Shown: positions 15,354-23,752 of the stretch, in pieces | Numbering within the stretch: position 1 is the first letter of the stretch | Layout: each line of letters starts with the position of its first letter | Source: an uncultured Spirochaetales bacterium | Lineage (GTDB): Bacteria; Spirochaetota; Spirochaetia; Sphaerochaetales; Sphaerochaetaceae | Direction: 5' to 3' | NCBI GenBank assembly: GCA_945947045.1 | Contig: CAMEXG010000001.1 | Location: 1 to 47,185 of the forward strand | Length of the DNA stretch: 47,185 bases | The notes under the pieces: model-generated | What the model was told of the DNA's origin: nothing | Database searches by the model: none | Seen by the model: only the letters and a program-made list of their open reading frames with translations | Position numbers and translations under genes: made by a program

Positions 15354-16510
15354 TAGATACCTGCCTTCTTATATCTTTCAGCCATTTCATCAAGTGTTAC
15401 ACATTCGATGAGAGGAGCCTTACCATAGGAACCGAACTGAATGATGAGGGAGCCTACAGCTTCCTTGACACCAGCTTCCATTCTCTCGAAAAGTAATCTT
15501 GTATCGTCATCATTGATGTTTCCATACATGACTGCATCCATTACTGGTGGCAGGAACACTCTTGGGTCGAAAGCAGATGGGTTCTTTACCATAAGTTCAT
15601 AAACAGGTCCGATAGAAGGACTATTCTTCAATGACGGCTTGTCTCTGAAGAGTTCACGGAAGTTTCTTGTAACAGCAAGGCGGATATCTGTATCAACGTT
15701 GATCTTTCCGATTCCACACTTGGCAACTTCCTGAAGCTGCTCGATCTTGATTCCATAAGCGTTCTGAACGTCTCCGCCAAGAGCGTTAATTTCCTTTACG
15801 ATATACTGAGGAACAGTTGAAGAACCATGGCTGACGAGAACACCGTCGATTCCTTCATGTCTCATGCACTCTTTTGTTGCAATAGCGATCTCTTTTCTGA
15901 TGACTGTGTTTGCGCCCTTATTTGCACCATGCTTTGTACCATAAGAGATGGCAAGAGCATCAACCTTTGTCTTCTTGAAGAATTCGATTGCATCCATTGG
16001 GTTTGTGTAAGTGCTTGTAGCAGCAAAGACATGGTCCTCGACACCTGCGAGAACTCCAAGTTCACCTTCTACTGTTACACCTCTTTCGTGTGCATATTTT
16101 ACGACTTCTCTTGTAAGCTCGATGTTTTCCTTGAAAGGAAGAGAAGAACCATCGATCATGACAGATGTATATCCACCTTCAATGGCAGCCTTACAAGAAT
16201 CGAAGTTCTTACCATGGTCAAGGTGAAGAGCAACAGGAATCGGGGAATCGACAGCATACTTCTTGACTGCCTCTGCAATGTTTCTTGCTCCAACTTTCTT
16301 GTCTTCAAGAGTTGCGTTCTGGAAGTCTGTCCTTCCACCCATGAAGCCGTTTGCAAGGTCTGCACCCTGAAGAATGGCTGCACTTCTGAACATTTCGTGG
16401 ACTTCAATGACTGCCTTTGCCTGAGCAACTGCGTTAACGTTGAATGCACCCTGAGCATAGCAATATTTGTCTGTTGCATCGAGGATGGCTTTCATAGGTA
16501 CTAATGACAT
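15353..16510 (-). CDS. fba: Class II fructose-bisphosphate aldolase family protein
   Basis: Zinc-dependent class II aldolase that cleaves fructose 1,6-bisphosphate to the two triose phosphates. The ALHLDHG motif supplies the catalytic Asp98 and zinc ligand His99. Further zinc and phosphate ligands are in YGTKHGANKG and VSHGSS, and KINVDTD is the dihydroxyacetone-phosphate loop. At 385 residues it is longer than many class II enzymes, mainly through a C-terminal region of about 90 residues rich in charged helices. Tagatose-bisphosphate aldolase is the main alternative. The start has AAGGAG nine bases upstream. It is first in the operon fba-pfp-tpiA-larA, behind a strong promoter and palindromic operator. 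Confidence 0.9.
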   Translation of the reverse strand: MSLVPMKAILDATDKYCYAQGAFNVNAVAQAKAVIEVHEMFRSAAILQGADLANGFMGGRTDFQNATLEDKKVGARNIAEAVKKYAVDSPIPVALHLDHGKNFDSCKAAIEGGYTSVMIDGSSLPFKENIELTREVVKYAHERGVTVEGELGVLAGVEDHVFAATSTYTNPMDAIEFFKKTKVDALAISYGTKHGANKGANTVIRKEIAIATKECMRHEGIDGVLVSHGSSTVPQYIVKEINALGGDVQNAYGIKIEQLQEVAKCGIGKINVDTDIRLAVTRNFRELFRDKPSLKNSPSIGPVYELMVKNPSAFDPRVFLPPVMDAVMYGNINDDDTRLLFERMEAGVKEAVGSLIIQFGSYGKAPLIECVTLDEMAERYKKAGI

Positions 16511-16568
16511 CTTCTTATCTCCTTATTTAGATGTTTTTATGTAGGTTAAACCTCTAGTTTTTAGTTTA

Positions 16569-16583
16569 TTTAAATTATTTAAT
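16569..16583 (-). promoter_or_regulatory. Operator: 15-bp ROK-type palindrome at the fba promoter
   Basis: On the minus strand this reads ATTAAAT-A-ATTTAAA, a 7-1-7 palindrome with one imperfect base. It begins three bases after the -10 box, so a bound protein would cover the transcription start. Close copies lie at 23626, 31502 and 47163. An overlapping longer palindrome, ATTATTTAATTAAATAAT, is perfect at 16574-16591. Confidence 0.65.
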
Positions 16584-16586
16584 TAA

Positions 16587-16615
16587 ATAATATCACCCTT
16601 TTTCCCGTTACGCAA
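16587..16615 (-). promoter_or_regulatory. Promoter of the fba operon
   Basis: Minus-strand TTGCGT (16610-16615), a 17-base spacer and TATTAT (16587-16592), with an extended TGA just before the -10. It is about 75 bases upstream of the fba start. Confidence 0.7.
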
Positions 16616-16633
16616 CAAAATATTTTCCAAACA

Positions 16634-16662
16634 GGAAAAAGCACGGGGATACAAGATCCCCG
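16634..16662 (-). terminator. Rho-independent terminator of the ABC transporter-sulfatase operon
   Basis: A perfect 7-bp CGGGGAT / ATCCCCG stem with a 5-base loop is followed on the minus strand by TGCTTTTTCC. It starts four bases after the sulfatase stop and lies just upstream of the fba promoter. Confidence 0.85.
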
Positions 16663-16666
16663 ATAA

Positions 16667-18130
16667 TCACCAATTAATCTTCTTAGGTTGCTTCTTACTT
16701 GACACCATCTCTTCCGGATAGTGACGAGCACAGTCAGGAGCATGCCATCGTTCATCAGAATCAAAAGAACAACGCATTGTAATAGAGAGGTTTTGTTCCT
16801 CTTTCTTTGCATTTTCAACTATTTTTTCAAAGCTTTCACACTTTTCATCCAATAAAGATACCGCTTCTTTTGCAAACTCAGAATAAGAAGAAATTATATT
16901 TTCCGTTTCATGAGGATCTTTCTCTATATCGAAAACCTCTTCTTTATCTGAAGTGCAATATCTGACATATTTAAGGCTACCCTTCTTTACCATCTGGGCA
17001 TATGGAACACTATGTGTATTTCTATCCATAGCACCACCAAGTTCAGAGATCACCATTCTCTTTTTATCATCATACTCCTCTGTAAGTTGCTTTTTAAGGC
17101 TGACTCCATCTGAGCCATATGCAATGGGTGCGTCTACTAGATCACAGAGAGTAGGTCCTAGATCGATAAGGCTTGTAGCTCCTTCGATCTTTACGTTCTT
17201 TCTTATTCCGTCACCGGCAATTATAAGAGGCGTATGTACGGACTCTTCGAAAAATGTCTGCTTACCATACAGACCTCTTGATCCTATTTGATCTCCATGA
17301 TCTGAAGCATAAATAAAGATTCCTTCATGTCCTGTACGTCTCAAATACTCTTGGAAAGCGTCATATACCATACCGACTTCCATGTCTGTGAACTCACACA
17401 TAGCGTAGTATGCCGCTCTGACAGCTTTCACTACTTCAGGGTCTTTATCATTGAAGACACCTTCATAGAATGATGGAAGAGGATAATCCACATCGTCTTC
17501 TCCGCTGACTCTTTCGTAATAATAGTCGTAAAGTTCCTTTGGAGCTACATAAGGATGATGGGGTGCATATGTTCCGACACATAGAAACTGTGGTTTTTCA
17601 TAGCTATCCTTCAGATAATCCAAAGCATGCTCTACAACATATCTATCGAACTCAAGAGTAGGAGAATTGCCTGCCCCAATTATTGAAATACAGTGAGCCC
17701 CGCCTGTAGGAGTATTGAGATGAACTCCCCTCTCTTTTTTAAAGGCTTCGGTCGGTCTGTTTGTATATATCGGAGTTATATCTCCTGCAATACGCTTTGA
17801 AAAACCATGTCTCTGGTCAGGGCCTACAAAGTGCATTCTTCCACACAGCACCGTCTCATAGCCGATGCTGTTCAGGCTATGGGCGAAAGTAGCACGTGAA
17901 GAATCAAGAACACTGAAGTTTCCCATTACTCCGCACTTAGAGGCTAACTGTCCTGACATCAGACTCATTCTGGCAGGGACGCAAAGCGGATAAGGAGTGT
18001 AGTTATTCATAAATGCTACACCCTCCGAAGCGATTCTATCTAAGTTTGGAGTTCTCAAGATTCCATTTCCAACATAGTGTTGCTGGAGAAAGGCATGTTG
18101 GTCAGAAAAAAACAAACAAATATCTTTCAT
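16667..18130 (-). CDS. Cys-type sulfatase, cytoplasmic (transporter-linked)
   Basis: Type I sulfatase family: hydrolyses sulfate esters using a formylglycine made from the Cys of a C-x-P-x-R motif, here Cys50 in LCVPARMSLMSG. The N-terminal metal site is FFSDQH (Asp10) and the second metal block is IYASDHGDQIGSRGLYGKQTFFEESVHTPLII. At 487 residues it is of normal length. The N-terminus MKDICLFFSDQ runs straight into the first beta strand with no signal peptide, so it should act in the cytoplasm. No maturase gene (anSME) is in the window. It is the last gene of the operon, four bases after the second ATPase gene, with a weak ribosome binding site. A phosphonate or choline-sulfate type specificity cannot be excluded. 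Confidence 0.9.
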   Translation of the reverse strand: MKDICLFFSDQHAFLQQHYVGNGILRTPNLDRIASEGVAFMNNYTPYPLCVPARMSLMSGQLASKCGVMGNFSVLDSSRATFAHSLNSIGYETVLCGRMHFVGPDQRHGFSKRIAGDITPIYTNRPTEAFKKERGVHLNTPTGGAHCISIIGAGNSPTLEFDRYVVEHALDYLKDSYEKPQFLCVGTYAPHHPYVAPKELYDYYYERVSGEDDVDYPLPSFYEGVFNDKDPEVVKAVRAAYYAMCEFTDMEVGMVYDAFQEYLRRTGHEGIFIYASDHGDQIGSRGLYGKQTFFEESVHTPLIIAGDGIRKNVKIEGATSLIDLGPTLCDLVDAPIAYGSDGVSLKKQLTEEYDDKKRMVISELGGAMDRNTHSVPYAQMVKKGSLKYVRYCTSDKEEVFDIEKDPHETENIISSYSEFAKEAVSLLDEKCESFEKIVENAKKEEQNLSITMRCSFDSDERWHAPDCARHYPEEMVSSKKQPKKINW

Positions 18131-18134
18131 TTCT

Positions 18135-19088
18135 TTAACCCAACTCCTCGACTCTACAACATCTGACGAAATGTCCAGGACTTACTTCTTGCTGCTCCTG
18201 TGGCTCAAGACATTTTTCTGTAGCAAACTTACATCTAGCGGCAAATCTACATCCAGGCTTAGGATTAATTGGAGAAGTAAGCTCTCCCCTCAATATCTCC
18301 CTCTTATTCGGATGATCGATATCAATACTTGGAATTGCAGACAACAATGCTTTTGTATATGGATGAAGTGGCATTTTGAATAGTTCCTTTGAAGGGCATT
18401 TCTCCACAACCTGACCAAGATACATTACACAGATTTCATCAGAAATATGTTTTACAACGGACATATCATGAGTTACGAACATATATGTAAGATCTCTATC
18501 CATCTGCAGTTTTTTCAAGAGGTTTAAAACCTGTGCCTGAATAGAAACGTCGAGAGCGGAGACAGGCTCGTCACAAACAACGAACTTTGGATCCAATGCA
18601 AGAGCTCTTGCTATTCCGACTCTCTGTCTCCTTCCACCGTCCAGTTCGTGAGGATATGCATACTTTAGTCTCTCATCAATTCCAACAAGGTCCATGAGCA
18701 TATCTGTTTTTTCTTCGATTTCAGACTTAGAGTATCTTCCCGATACTTTGAGAGGTTCTTTTACAGTATCCCTGATGGATTTCTTCGGGTCGATTGATGA
18801 GTATGGATCCTGGAATATAATCTGCATCTGCTCTCTGACTCTCTTTAGATCCTTGCCCTTCACATCAGATACATCTTCGCCTTCAAGAAAGATCTTTCCG
18901 TCAGTTTTATCTAAAAGATGAATGATTGTTCTTCCAAGAGTAGATTTACCACATCCAGATTCTCCGACTATTCCAACAGTATGGCCCTTTTCAATATCCA
19001 TGGTAACATCATCCACAGCGTGGAGAAGTCCTCTTGCAGTTGAGAAGTATTTTTTAAGTCCCTCGACTCTCACCATTGATTCGGACAT
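18135..19088 (-). CDS. Opp/Dpp-type ABC transporter ATPase (OppF/DppF-like)
   Basis: One of two ATPases energising an oligopeptide/dipeptide-type importer. Walker A is GESGCGKST, Walker B is FVVCDEPVSALD. The ABC signature reads LDGGRRQR rather than the usual LSGGQ/LSGGMKQR, with Asp in place of Ser. The C-terminal GCRFAARCKFATEKC is the Cys-containing tail typical of this subfamily. At 317 residues it is full length. It directly abuts the preceding ATPase gene (no gap) and is followed by the sulfatase gene. Confidence 0.93.
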   Translation of the reverse strand: MSESMVRVEGLKKYFSTARGLLHAVDDVTMDIEKGHTVGIVGESGCGKSTLGRTIIHLLDKTDGKIFLEGEDVSDVKGKDLKRVREQMQIIFQDPYSSIDPKKSIRDTVKEPLKVSGRYSKSEIEEKTDMLMDLVGIDERLKYAYPHELDGGRRQRVGIARALALDPKFVVCDEPVSALDVSIQAQVLNLLKKLQMDRDLTYMFVTHDMSVVKHISDEICVMYLGQVVEKCPSKELFKMPLHPYTKALLSAIPSIDIDHPNKREILRGELTSPINPKPGCRFAARCKFATEKCLEPQEQQEVSPGHFVRCCRVEELG

Positions 19089-20090
19089 TTATTTTCCCTC
19101 CTTTGAAAGAACAGACTTCATATTAATACAATGTGAAATATGACCGTCTTCTGTTGTCAACGCGGGAATTTCACCCTTCAAGCAGGCCTCTGTCGCATAT
19201 TTGCATCTTGGAGCAAAGGCACATCCCACAATCTCTTTTGTCGGATCTGGTGGGAGACCTTCAATCGGATGAAGCCAGATATCATCATCCGCCATGTCTG
19301 GAATTGCACCAAAGAGACCTAAAGTATATGGATGAGAAGGATGATGGAATATCTGTTCTTTTGTTCCATATTCTACGATTCTTCCAGCATAGATAATTGC
19401 AACCTCGTCACATACAGTTGCAACGACACCAAGGTCATGGGTGATCAAAAGCATTGCAGTATTAAACTTCTTCTGCAACTCCCCTACAAGCTCCAATACC
19501 TGAGCCTGGATTGTAACATCCAAAGCTGTTGTCGGCTCATCAGCCAAAAGCACCTGAGGATTACAAGCAAGAGCTATGGCTATAACGATTCTCTGTTTCA
19601 TTCCACCGGAGAACTGATGAGGGTATTCATAATAACGGTCTTCTGTGATTCCCACCATTTTAAGCATTTCTTTAGCTCTCTCTTCACACTGCTCTTTTGA
19701 CAAATCACTATGAAGTTTTACTGCTTCAGATATCTGCTCACCTACTCTCTGTACTGGGTTAAGTGCAGTCATAGGATCCTGAAAAATCATAGATATTTCA
19801 TTACCTCTAATCTTTCTCATATCATGCTCTTTAAGAGAAAGAAGATCTTTTCCATCAAGTTTTATTTCTCCCTCCACTATTCTTGCACCTACATCAGGCA
19901 AGATTCTAAGAATAGACTTAGCTATTGTAGTCTTTCCTGCTCCTGTTTCACCAACCAATCCCAGTGTCTTACCTTTATACATCTTTAGGTCTACGCCGTT
20001 TACGGCATGAACCACTGTCTTACCGGAGAAGTATTCGACTTTTAGATTCTTCACCGAAAGAAACTCTTTGTTTTCAGCTGTGTTATCCAT
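19089..20090 (-). CDS. Opp/Dpp-type ABC transporter ATPase (OppD/DppD-like)
   Basis: Second ATPase of the importer. Walker A GETGAGKTT, signature FSGGMKQR and Walker B LLADEPTTALD are intact. The Cys-rich C-terminal extension GCAFAPRCKYATEAC is present. At 333 residues it matches the OppD/DppD group. The signature is canonical here, in contrast with the partner ATPase. It follows the second permease gene by 12 bases. Confidence 0.94.
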   Translation of the reverse strand: MDNTAENKEFLSVKNLKVEYFSGKTVVHAVNGVDLKMYKGKTLGLVGETGAGKTTIAKSILRILPDVGARIVEGEIKLDGKDLLSLKEHDMRKIRGNEISMIFQDPMTALNPVQRVGEQISEAVKLHSDLSKEQCEERAKEMLKMVGITEDRYYEYPHQFSGGMKQRIVIAIALACNPQVLLADEPTTALDVTIQAQVLELVGELQKKFNTAMLLITHDLGVVATVCDEVAIIYAGRIVEYGTKEQIFHHPSHPYTLGLFGAIPDMADDDIWLHPIEGLPPDPTKEIVGCAFAPRCKYATEACLKGEIPALTTEDGHISHCINMKSVLSKEGK

Positions 20091-20102
20091 TATATCTTCT
20101 CC

Positions 20103-20960
20103 TTATTTCTTAAGTTTTGGATCGAGAGCATCTCTAATTCCATCGCCAAGCATATTGACAGCAAGAACTGTCACGGCAATTGCAAGACCTGGGAAAATAA
20201 CCATATGAGGGCTCTTTCTGATAAAAGCTCTTGCTCCACTGAGCATTGCACCCCAGTCTGGTGTAGGAGGCTGCACGCCAAGTCCGATGAAGGATAGGGA
20301 AGCTGCCTGAATGATAGTATGGGCGACACCCATTGTCATACCGACAATATTTGCACTTATGGAGTTTGGAACCAAATGGGTGAAGATTATCCTTGCAGGA
20401 GAACAGTTAATTGAATATGCAGCTTCAATATATTCAGCCTTTCTCTGCTTAAGCATGTTTGCCCTCAACATTCTTGCCTGACCAGGTATTGCTCCTACAC
20501 TTAATGCGAGAATGGTATTGAAATATCCAGAACCAAGAACGGCAGACATTACGATTGTGAGAAGCATACCAGGAAGAGATTGGATGACATCCAAAGCTCT
20601 CATGATGATGTTATCTGTCCAACCACCTGCAAAACCTGCAACAGCGCCGATGACTATACCGATGACAGAACTGATTGCCGTAGCGATTATTCCCATGGAA
20701 AGAGAATATCTTGTGCCTACCACAACACGAGAGAATATATCCCTACCGATTTCATCTGTTCCAAACCAATGTTTTGCGGAAGGAACCTGTCTAAGAGCAG
20801 TTGGATCTATTTCCTGATATCCATAGGGAGCAATCTGTGTGGCGAAGATTGCAATCAACACCTCAATAAGAAGAATAACCAATCCAATCATTGCCATCTT
20901 GTTTTTACTAAGCTGATAAACAAATCTTGAAAATTCAGACTGACCTTTATGTTTCTTCAT
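20103..20960 (-). CDS. Opp/Dpp-type ABC transporter permease (OppC/DppC-like)
   Basis: Membrane subunit of the importer: 285 residues, an N-terminal span (MAMIGLVILLIEVLIAIFATQI) followed by the periplasmic segment HWFGTDEIGRDIFSRVVVGTRYSL, which is the OppC/DppC hallmark, and five further spans. The cytoplasmic coupling loop is EYIEAAYSINCSPARIIFTHLVPN, the EAA motif. Its start overlaps the stop of the first permease gene by one base (TAATG). Confidence 0.93.
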   Translation of the reverse strand: MKKHKGQSEFSRFVYQLSKNKMAMIGLVILLIEVLIAIFATQIAPYGYQEIDPTALRQVPSAKHWFGTDEIGRDIFSRVVVGTRYSLSMGIIATAISSVIGIVIGAVAGFAGGWTDNIIMRALDVIQSLPGMLLTIVMSAVLGSGYFNTILALSVGAIPGQARMLRANMLKQRKAEYIEAAYSINCSPARIIFTHLVPNSISANIVGMTMGVAHTIIQAASLSFIGLGVQPPTPDWGAMLSGARAFIRKSPHMVIFPGLAIAVTVLAVNMLGDGIRDALDPKLKK

Positions 20961-21931
20961 TAGTTAGCCCCCTTCTTGACTGCAACTTTTTTCTTGCCCT
21001 TATTCTGATACTGAGCCTTTATTCTTGGGTCTACAGCCGCATAAAGCATATCTACGAGAAGCATGCTGAACGAGAAGACGATAGCCAAGAAGATTGTTCC
21101 TGTCTGAACAACAGGATAGTCTCTGTTGTTAACAGCTGTGATGATAAGTGTACCCATGCCAGGGATAGAGAAGATTGTCTCGATGATCATCGCACCGCCA
21201 AGCATCTTTCCAAACTGTGTTCCCATCATTGTAATAATAGGAATCAAAGCATTCTTAAGAGCATGCTTGATAATTACTTTATTCTCTGGTACACCCTTCG
21301 CTCTGGCTGTTGTAATATAATCAGATCTGATGACATCTAGCATACTGGATCTGGACTGACGAGCTGCAGATGCAATATGGGTAGCGGAAGCTGAAATTGC
21401 AGGAAGAATGTAGTATTGTATACCACCGATACCAAGGGCAGGAAGCCATTTGAGTTTTACAGCAAAAAGAATAACCAACAACAAAGCAAGCCAGAAGTTT
21501 GGCATTGATACTCCGACGAGAGCCAAAACCATACACAAAGAGTCCTGCCATCTATTTTGATGTACTGCAGCAATGACGCCAAGAGGCACACCGATTGCAA
21601 AAGAAAGAATCAATGTTATACCTGAAAGCATCATAGTTCTTGGAAGTCTTTCAACAATAGAGTCTGCAATAGGAATTCCGGTTCTCCATGCCACTCCAAG
21701 ATTAAAATGAATAAATGTATCGCTTAAAAATCTTGCCAATCTGACAAAATATGGATCATTTAGGCCCAATTCTTCTCGTTTTGCTTCCAAAGCCTCTTCC
21801 GTCGCTTCTGAACCCAAAATAATCTCAGCAGGATCACCAGGACAATATGTCATTAAAGTAAAAACAACAATGGCGACAGCTAGAATAATCGGAATCATCC
21901 AAAGTAAACGCTTTAGAAAATATCTAAGCAT
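20960..21931 (-). CDS. Opp/Dpp-type ABC transporter permease (OppB/DppB-like)
   Basis: First membrane subunit of the importer. MLRYFLKRLLWMIPIILAVAIVVFTLM is the typical N-terminal OppB/DppB span, and DYITTARAKGVPENKVIIKHALKNALIPI is the EAA coupling loop. The open frame allows ten more N-terminal codons, but I chose the ATG at 21931 because AGGAGG lies at ideal spacing before it and the family begins M-x-R-Y/F. That gives 323 residues. A stable hairpin separates it from the binding protein gene. Confidence 0.92.
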   Translation of the reverse strand: MLRYFLKRLLWMIPIILAVAIVVFTLMTYCPGDPAEIILGSEATEEALEAKREELGLNDPYFVRLARFLSDTFIHFNLGVAWRTGIPIADSIVERLPRTMMLSGITLILSFAIGVPLGVIAAVHQNRWQDSLCMVLALVGVSMPNFWLALLLVILFAVKLKWLPALGIGGIQYYILPAISASATHIASAARQSRSSMLDVIRSDYITTARAKGVPENKVIIKHALKNALIPIITMMGTQFGKMLGGAMIIETIFSIPGMGTLIITAVNNRDYPVVQTGTIFLAIVFSFSMLLVDMLYAAVDPRIKAQYQNKGKKKVAVKKGAN

Positions 21932-21960
21932 TAGTACTCCTCCTTTTTTGTTTCCTTGCA

Positions 21961-21991
21961 TAGATTGCCCTGCATATAGCAGGACAATCTA
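21961..21991 (-). other. Intergenic stem-loop between binding-protein and permease genes
   Basis: A 13-bp stem with a single G-U wobble in RNA and a 5-base loop (arms 21961-21973 and 21979-21991). It starts seven bases after the binding protein stop. On the minus strand no T-run follows, so it is not a standard terminator. Stem-loops in this position usually protect the upstream mRNA from 3' decay and raise binding protein over permease levels. Confidence 0.75.
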
Positions 21992-21998
21992 GTTTTTA

Positions 21999-23582
21999 TC
22001 AGTTGTATATGCAGGCTGTAGGAACTACCATGTTAATGTTGTCATTTACAACTTCCTTGATTCCAACCTTATTGTTCCATACTGCAAGGTTATTAAGCTG
22101 GTACATTCCATATCCGTAAGCTTCTTCCTTGATGTAGTTATGAACCTTGTTAATATTTTCAGGTGTGAATCCCTTCACTGTTGAAGCCTCTGCAATCATG
22201 TCTGCAAGTACATAGTCATGTCTACTTGTAGCGTCACCAGTCTTGTAGGATCTGCAGTCATATCTTGTATTCCAGTGGTTTGCAAGTGTGATGCCACCGA
22301 CCTGGTTAATGAACATATCGTACTGTGTTCCATCAAGTCTAATAGCTGTAACAAGGGCAACTTGTCTCAAATCAAGCTTGATGTTGATGCCAACGGCAGC
22401 ACAGCAGTTCTGAATGATTTCTGCAACAGTCTTTGTTGTTGAGGAACCAAGAAGAACGAGTTCTTCTCCCTTGTAGTTAGACTTAGCGAGACATTCCTTA
22501 GCCTTTTCTACGTTATAAGGATAGTATTCCTCGTCGAGCCACTCTTTTTGGTAACCCATAGCATAAGTAGCTGCAGAGTCATGCATTACTGTTCCATATC
22601 CTTCGAGGGCGGCGTCAATCATCAACTGGTTATTGATGGCATAACAGATTGCCTGTCTAAGATATTTGTCTTCTGCAACAGGTTTTCCTTCTGCCCCTGA
22701 GAAGAAGATCTGCATACCGTTTCTTGCATCTGCTCTCTGGAGTGTATAATCACTGTCACCATCAAACTGTACTGCAGTTGAAGCTGGGAAGTTGAGGACA
22801 AAATCTACTACACCTGTCTCAAGTGCGATGCCAAGCTGGGCAGCTTCTGGAATAATATGGACTTTAACATTGTCCACAGTCGCCCTCAGCTGCTCAGGAA
22901 GGAGATTATAATCCTGCCAGTAGTCATCTCTCTTTGTATATTCCATAGAAGAGCCGGAAACAAAACCTGTTACCTTGTAAACGCTAGTTGTTACACAGCT
23001 GTTCACATAATCATCACCAGCCTTCTCATATTCAGCCTTTGAACAGACAAGAGTATCTGTCATGAATGTTTCGAATACACCTACAAGAGTATTGTTGAAC
23101 TTAACTCTTACAGAATAGTCGCCTGTAGCTTCGATGGATTCAACATACTTGTAGTTTGGCTTAAGAGCTTTTTCTTTTGATGTCTCGACAACCCAAACAA
23201 TATCTTCGGATGTAATCTTGTTACCTTTGCTATCTGTAATGTAGTCCCAGATAGTAATATCGTATGTTACACCGTTATCTTCTGTCTTCCATTCCTTTGC
23301 AATCCATGGAACAAGGGTATTTGAACCATCAAGATAGCCGAGAGACTCATAAGTAATAGTAGAAATTACAGGAAGATTGTTTCCGATGTTGGATCTGAAT
23401 GGAGAGAGTGTATCCCAACCAGTGTTGATACCAACATTGATTTCAATCTTTTTCTTCTCTGCAGTCTTTGTGCTTGTTTCAGTAGCAGTTCCTGATGTAG
23501 AACTGGTCTTCGATTCGCTCTTTCCACATGAAACAAAAAGCATGAGAACAGCCAAAAGAAGCACGAAAATAATCTTTTTCAT
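21999..23582 (-). CDS. Lipoprotein solute-binding protein, family 5 (Opp/Dpp type)
   Basis: Extracytoplasmic receptor of the importer. The N-terminus MKKIIFVLLLAVLMLFVSC is a lipoprotein signal with lipobox FVSC, acylated Cys19, followed by a Ser/Thr-rich linker. The body fits SBP family 5: NVGINTGWDTLSPF, ITYESLGYLDGSNTLVPWIAKEWK, and KYLRQAICYAINNQLMIDAAL. At 527 residues it is full length. The family binds peptides but many members bind oligosaccharides. The neighbouring sulfatases and GH3 enzyme favour a sulfated or beta-linked oligosaccharide here. A strong AAGGAG precedes the start. Confidence 0.9.
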   Translation of the reverse strand: MKKIIFVLLLAVLMLFVSCGKSESKTSSTSGTATETSTKTAEKKKIEINVGINTGWDTLSPFRSNIGNNLPVISTITYESLGYLDGSNTLVPWIAKEWKTEDNGVTYDITIWDYITDSKGNKITSEDIVWVVETSKEKALKPNYKYVESIEATGDYSVRVKFNNTLVGVFETFMTDTLVCSKAEYEKAGDDYVNSCVTTSVYKVTGFVSGSSMEYTKRDDYWQDYNLLPEQLRATVDNVKVHIIPEAAQLGIALETGVVDFVLNFPASTAVQFDGDSDYTLQRADARNGMQIFFSGAEGKPVAEDKYLRQAICYAINNQLMIDAALEGYGTVMHDSAATYAMGYQKEWLDEEYYPYNVEKAKECLAKSNYKGEELVLLGSSTTKTVAEIIQNCCAAVGINIKLDLRQVALVTAIRLDGTQYDMFINQVGGITLANHWNTRYDCRSYKTGDATSRHDYVLADMIAEASTVKGFTPENINKVHNYIKEEAYGYGMYQLNNLAVWNNKVGIKEVVNDNINMVVPTACIYN

Positions 23583-23598
23583 AGTATCTCCTTTTTTT

Positions 23599-23621
23599 CT
23601 CAGGATTTTTTTGATCCCGAG
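23599..23621 (-). other. Leader hairpin of the binding-protein mRNA
   Basis: Minus-strand CTCGGGAT / ATCCTGAG forms an 8-bp stem (one G-U) around a CAAAAAA loop. It sits between the operator and the AAGGAG ribosome binding site, which follows a run of A. It could stabilise the 5' end. It has no terminator T-run. Confidence 0.6.
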
Positions 23622-23625
23622 ATTA

Positions 23626-23640
23626 ATTAAACAATTTAAT
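23626..23640 (-). promoter_or_regulatory. Operator: 15-bp ROK-type palindrome at the ABC transporter promoter
   Basis: On the minus strand this reads ATTAAAT-T-GTTTAAT, matching the palindrome at all but one of 14 non-central positions. It lies nine bases downstream of the -10 box, in the initially transcribed region. Confidence 0.6.
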
Positions 23641-23649
23641 TATGTCTAA

Positions 23650-23677
23650 ATAATAACAGAGGTTTTCAATAACGCAA
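23650..23677 (-). promoter_or_regulatory. Promoter of the ABC transporter operon
   Basis: Minus-strand TTGCGT (23672-23677), a 16-base spacer and TATTAT (23650-23655). Both hexamers are identical to those of the fba promoter. Confidence 0.65.
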
Positions 23678-23752
23678 GGATTTTTTTATATTTTTTATAA
23701 AAATTATTTTTAAAAATAGATTCTTTATCTGCAATTAATTATATTTTTTGCA

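Noticed and set aside
15827..16504. 225-residue plus-strand frame opposite fba
   Set aside because: Same reason: a Cys-rich antisense frame over a conserved aldolase.
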